Part shown: positions 5,978 through 6,574 of the stretch, in pieces | Layout of the letters: each line of letters begins with the position of its first letter | Position numbering within the stretch: the stretch's first letter is position 1 | Assembly: GCA_027066595.1 (NCBI GenBank) | Contig: JAMONG010000252.1 | Coordinates: forward strand, 1 to 6,574 | Origin: Sulfurovum sp. | GTDB taxonomy: Bacteria; Campylobacterota; Campylobacteria; Campylobacterales; Sulfurovaceae | Direction of reading: 5' to 3' | DNA length: 6,574 nt | Translations under genes and position numbers: made by a program | Notes under the pieces: generated by a model | The model's input: the letters and a program-made list of their open reading frames with translations, nothing else | What the model was told of the DNA's origin: nothing | The model's database searches: none

Positions 5978-6187
5978 ATGGCAAGAAAATGTGACATTAC
6001 TGGCAAAGGGCCACTTGTAGGAAACAATGTTTCTCACGCAAACAACAAAACAAAAAGAAGACAACTTCCAAACTTAAGATCTGTGAAAATCACACTTGAA
6101 GACGGAACAACTAAAAGAGTAAGGGTAGCAGCATCAACTCTTAGAACAATGAAGAAAAAAGCAGCACTTGCTGCAGCAGCTGTTTAA
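5978..6187 (+). CDS. rpmB: 50S ribosomal protein L28
   Basis: This 69-residue basic protein has the L28 signature: KCDITGKGPLVGNNVSHANNKTKRR followed by LPNLRSVKI (about 34-42) and RVAASTLRTM near the end. L28 binds 23S rRNA in the large ribosomal subunit. It has a single cysteine (Cys5), so it is the zinc-free form and lacks the paired CxxC of zinc-binding L28. The C-terminus is a short Ala-rich tail. AAGGA lies six bases before the ATG, an excellent ribosome site. It is transcribed divergently from rpe. The next gene starts 48 nt downstream behind a strong hairpin. From memory the L28 gene is also next to a potassium channel gene in Helicobacter pylori. Confidence 0.97.
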   Translation: MARKCDITGKGPLVGNNVSHANNKTKRRQLPNLRSVKITLEDGTTKRVRVAASTLRTMKKKAALAAAAV

Positions 6188-6209
6188 GCTTCATTGCTCA
6201 AACCTTTAA

Positions 6210-6235
6210 GATAAGAGAGGATATACTCTCTTATC
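6210..6235 (+). terminator. Perfect 10-bp hairpin after rpmB, abutting the next start codon
   Basis: GATAAGAGAG (6210-6219) pairs perfectly with CTCTCTTATC (6226-6235) around a GATATA loop. The stem ends one base before the ATG at 6236. Five Ts follow after ATGA (6240-6244), so it may be an imperfect terminator or attenuator for rpmB. The only purine-rich ribosome site for the downstream gene (GAGAGGA, 6215-6221) is buried in the stem and loop and would be 14 bases from the ATG if unfolded, so the hairpin could also control translation. Confidence 0.55.
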
Positions 6236-6574
6236 ATGATTTTTATCCAAAAATTTAAAAAGTTTCTCGGTTGGAGAAGCGCACCTAAACCTCACATCAC
6301 ACTAAATGACGAGTACTACGGGCATTTAGCACCTTTTAGACTTCCCTTTATACTTACTGTACTCACTATGCTTATCGGCACAATGGGTTATATGCTTATT
6401 GATGACTTCCCTTTAATGGATGCTATCTACCAAACAGGTATTACCTTTACAACTGTAGGTTTTGGAGAGCAACGTCCCATTTCTGATATGGGACGTATCT
6501 TTACTATCTCACTCATCATTTTTGGATTTGTTGTTTTTTCTATCGCTGTGGGTATTATCGCAGAGGTGGTAAAA
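6236..6574 (+). CDS. Two-TM potassium channel subunit, N-terminal part (runs off the window)
   Basis: The first 113 codons are present and no stop is reached. After a short basic cytoplasmic start there is a membrane segment (about 36-55), a pore helix (60-71), the selectivity filter TTVGFGE (72-78, matching T-x-G-[Y/F]-G of potassium channels) and a second membrane segment (88-110). This is the layout of bacterial 2-TM potassium channels, which form inner-membrane tetramers and usually continue into a cytoplasmic RCK/TrkA-N domain, here beyond the edge. The ATG is the first usable start: the frame upstream closes at 6212-6214 and contains no ATG, GTG or TTG. H. pylori has a channel gene beside its L28 gene (HP0490, as I recall), which supports orthology. 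Its ribosome site appears masked by the hairpin before it. Confidence 0.88.
   Translation, partial: MIFIQKFKKFLGWRSAPKPHITLNDEYYGHLAPFRLPFILTVLTMLIGTMGYMLIDDFPLMDAIYQTGITFTTVGFGEQRPISDMGRIFTISLIIFGFVVFSIAVGIIAEVVK

Noticed and set aside
5864..6064. Minus-strand open frame of 66 codons
   Set aside because: Antisense to rpmB and its leader; no recognisable protein features.

Overview
This window looks like ordinary core chromosome from a member of the Campylobacterota (formerly Epsilonproteobacteria), probably a Sulfurovum- or Sulfurimonas-like sulfur oxidiser. The evidence is the moderately AT-rich coding style, the lineage-typical protein sequences (a single-Cys L28, an exonuclease with an extra N-terminal domain, a QIHF-type TrpF) and the pairing of rpmB with a two-TM potassium channel gene, which from memory also occurs in Helicobacter pylori. 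The genus is a guess. No phage, insertion sequence, CRISPR, tRNA or rRNA gene was found.

Layout. 1-86 is the 3' end of uvrB (+). 87-257 is a gap holding an extended -10 promoter and a 110-bp pair of inverted REP-like palindromes. 258-2872 holds ppk1 (polyphosphate kinase) and a gamma-carbonic-anhydrase-like hexapeptide protein (+), which overlap by one base. 2873-3017 holds a possible terminator and a 20-bp T/A-rich inverted repeat. 3018-3674 encodes an EI24/CysZ-like membrane protein (+). It meets the minus-strand cluster tail to tail on a perfect 32-bp palindrome. The cluster, read right to left, is rpe, trpF, then a DEDDh exonuclease (5693 down to 3675), with an 11-nt gap and a 17-nt overlap. 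5694-5977 is a divergent intergenic region with promoter-like sequences for both sides and a second, unrelated REP-like inverted pair. 5978-6187 is rpmB (+). A perfect 10-bp hairpin then ends exactly at the start codon of a potassium channel gene (6236 to the window edge, incomplete).

How the genes work together. ppk1 and the carbonic-anhydrase-like gene look co-translated, but no direct biochemical link is evident. rpe (pentose phosphate/Calvin cycle) and trpF (tryptophan synthesis) are both small TIM-barrel enzymes acting on phosphosugars. With the exonuclease they look like one transcript held together by spacing rather than by a shared pathway. rpmB and the channel may share a transcript that passes through the hairpin.

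The protein genes are conventional. The unusual content is between genes: two different REPIN-like elements, one with three compensatory base-pair changes between its arms; a long hairpin-forming repeat; a perfect palindrome shared by two stop codons; and a hairpin abutting a start codon. I found no evidence for a new multi-gene system.
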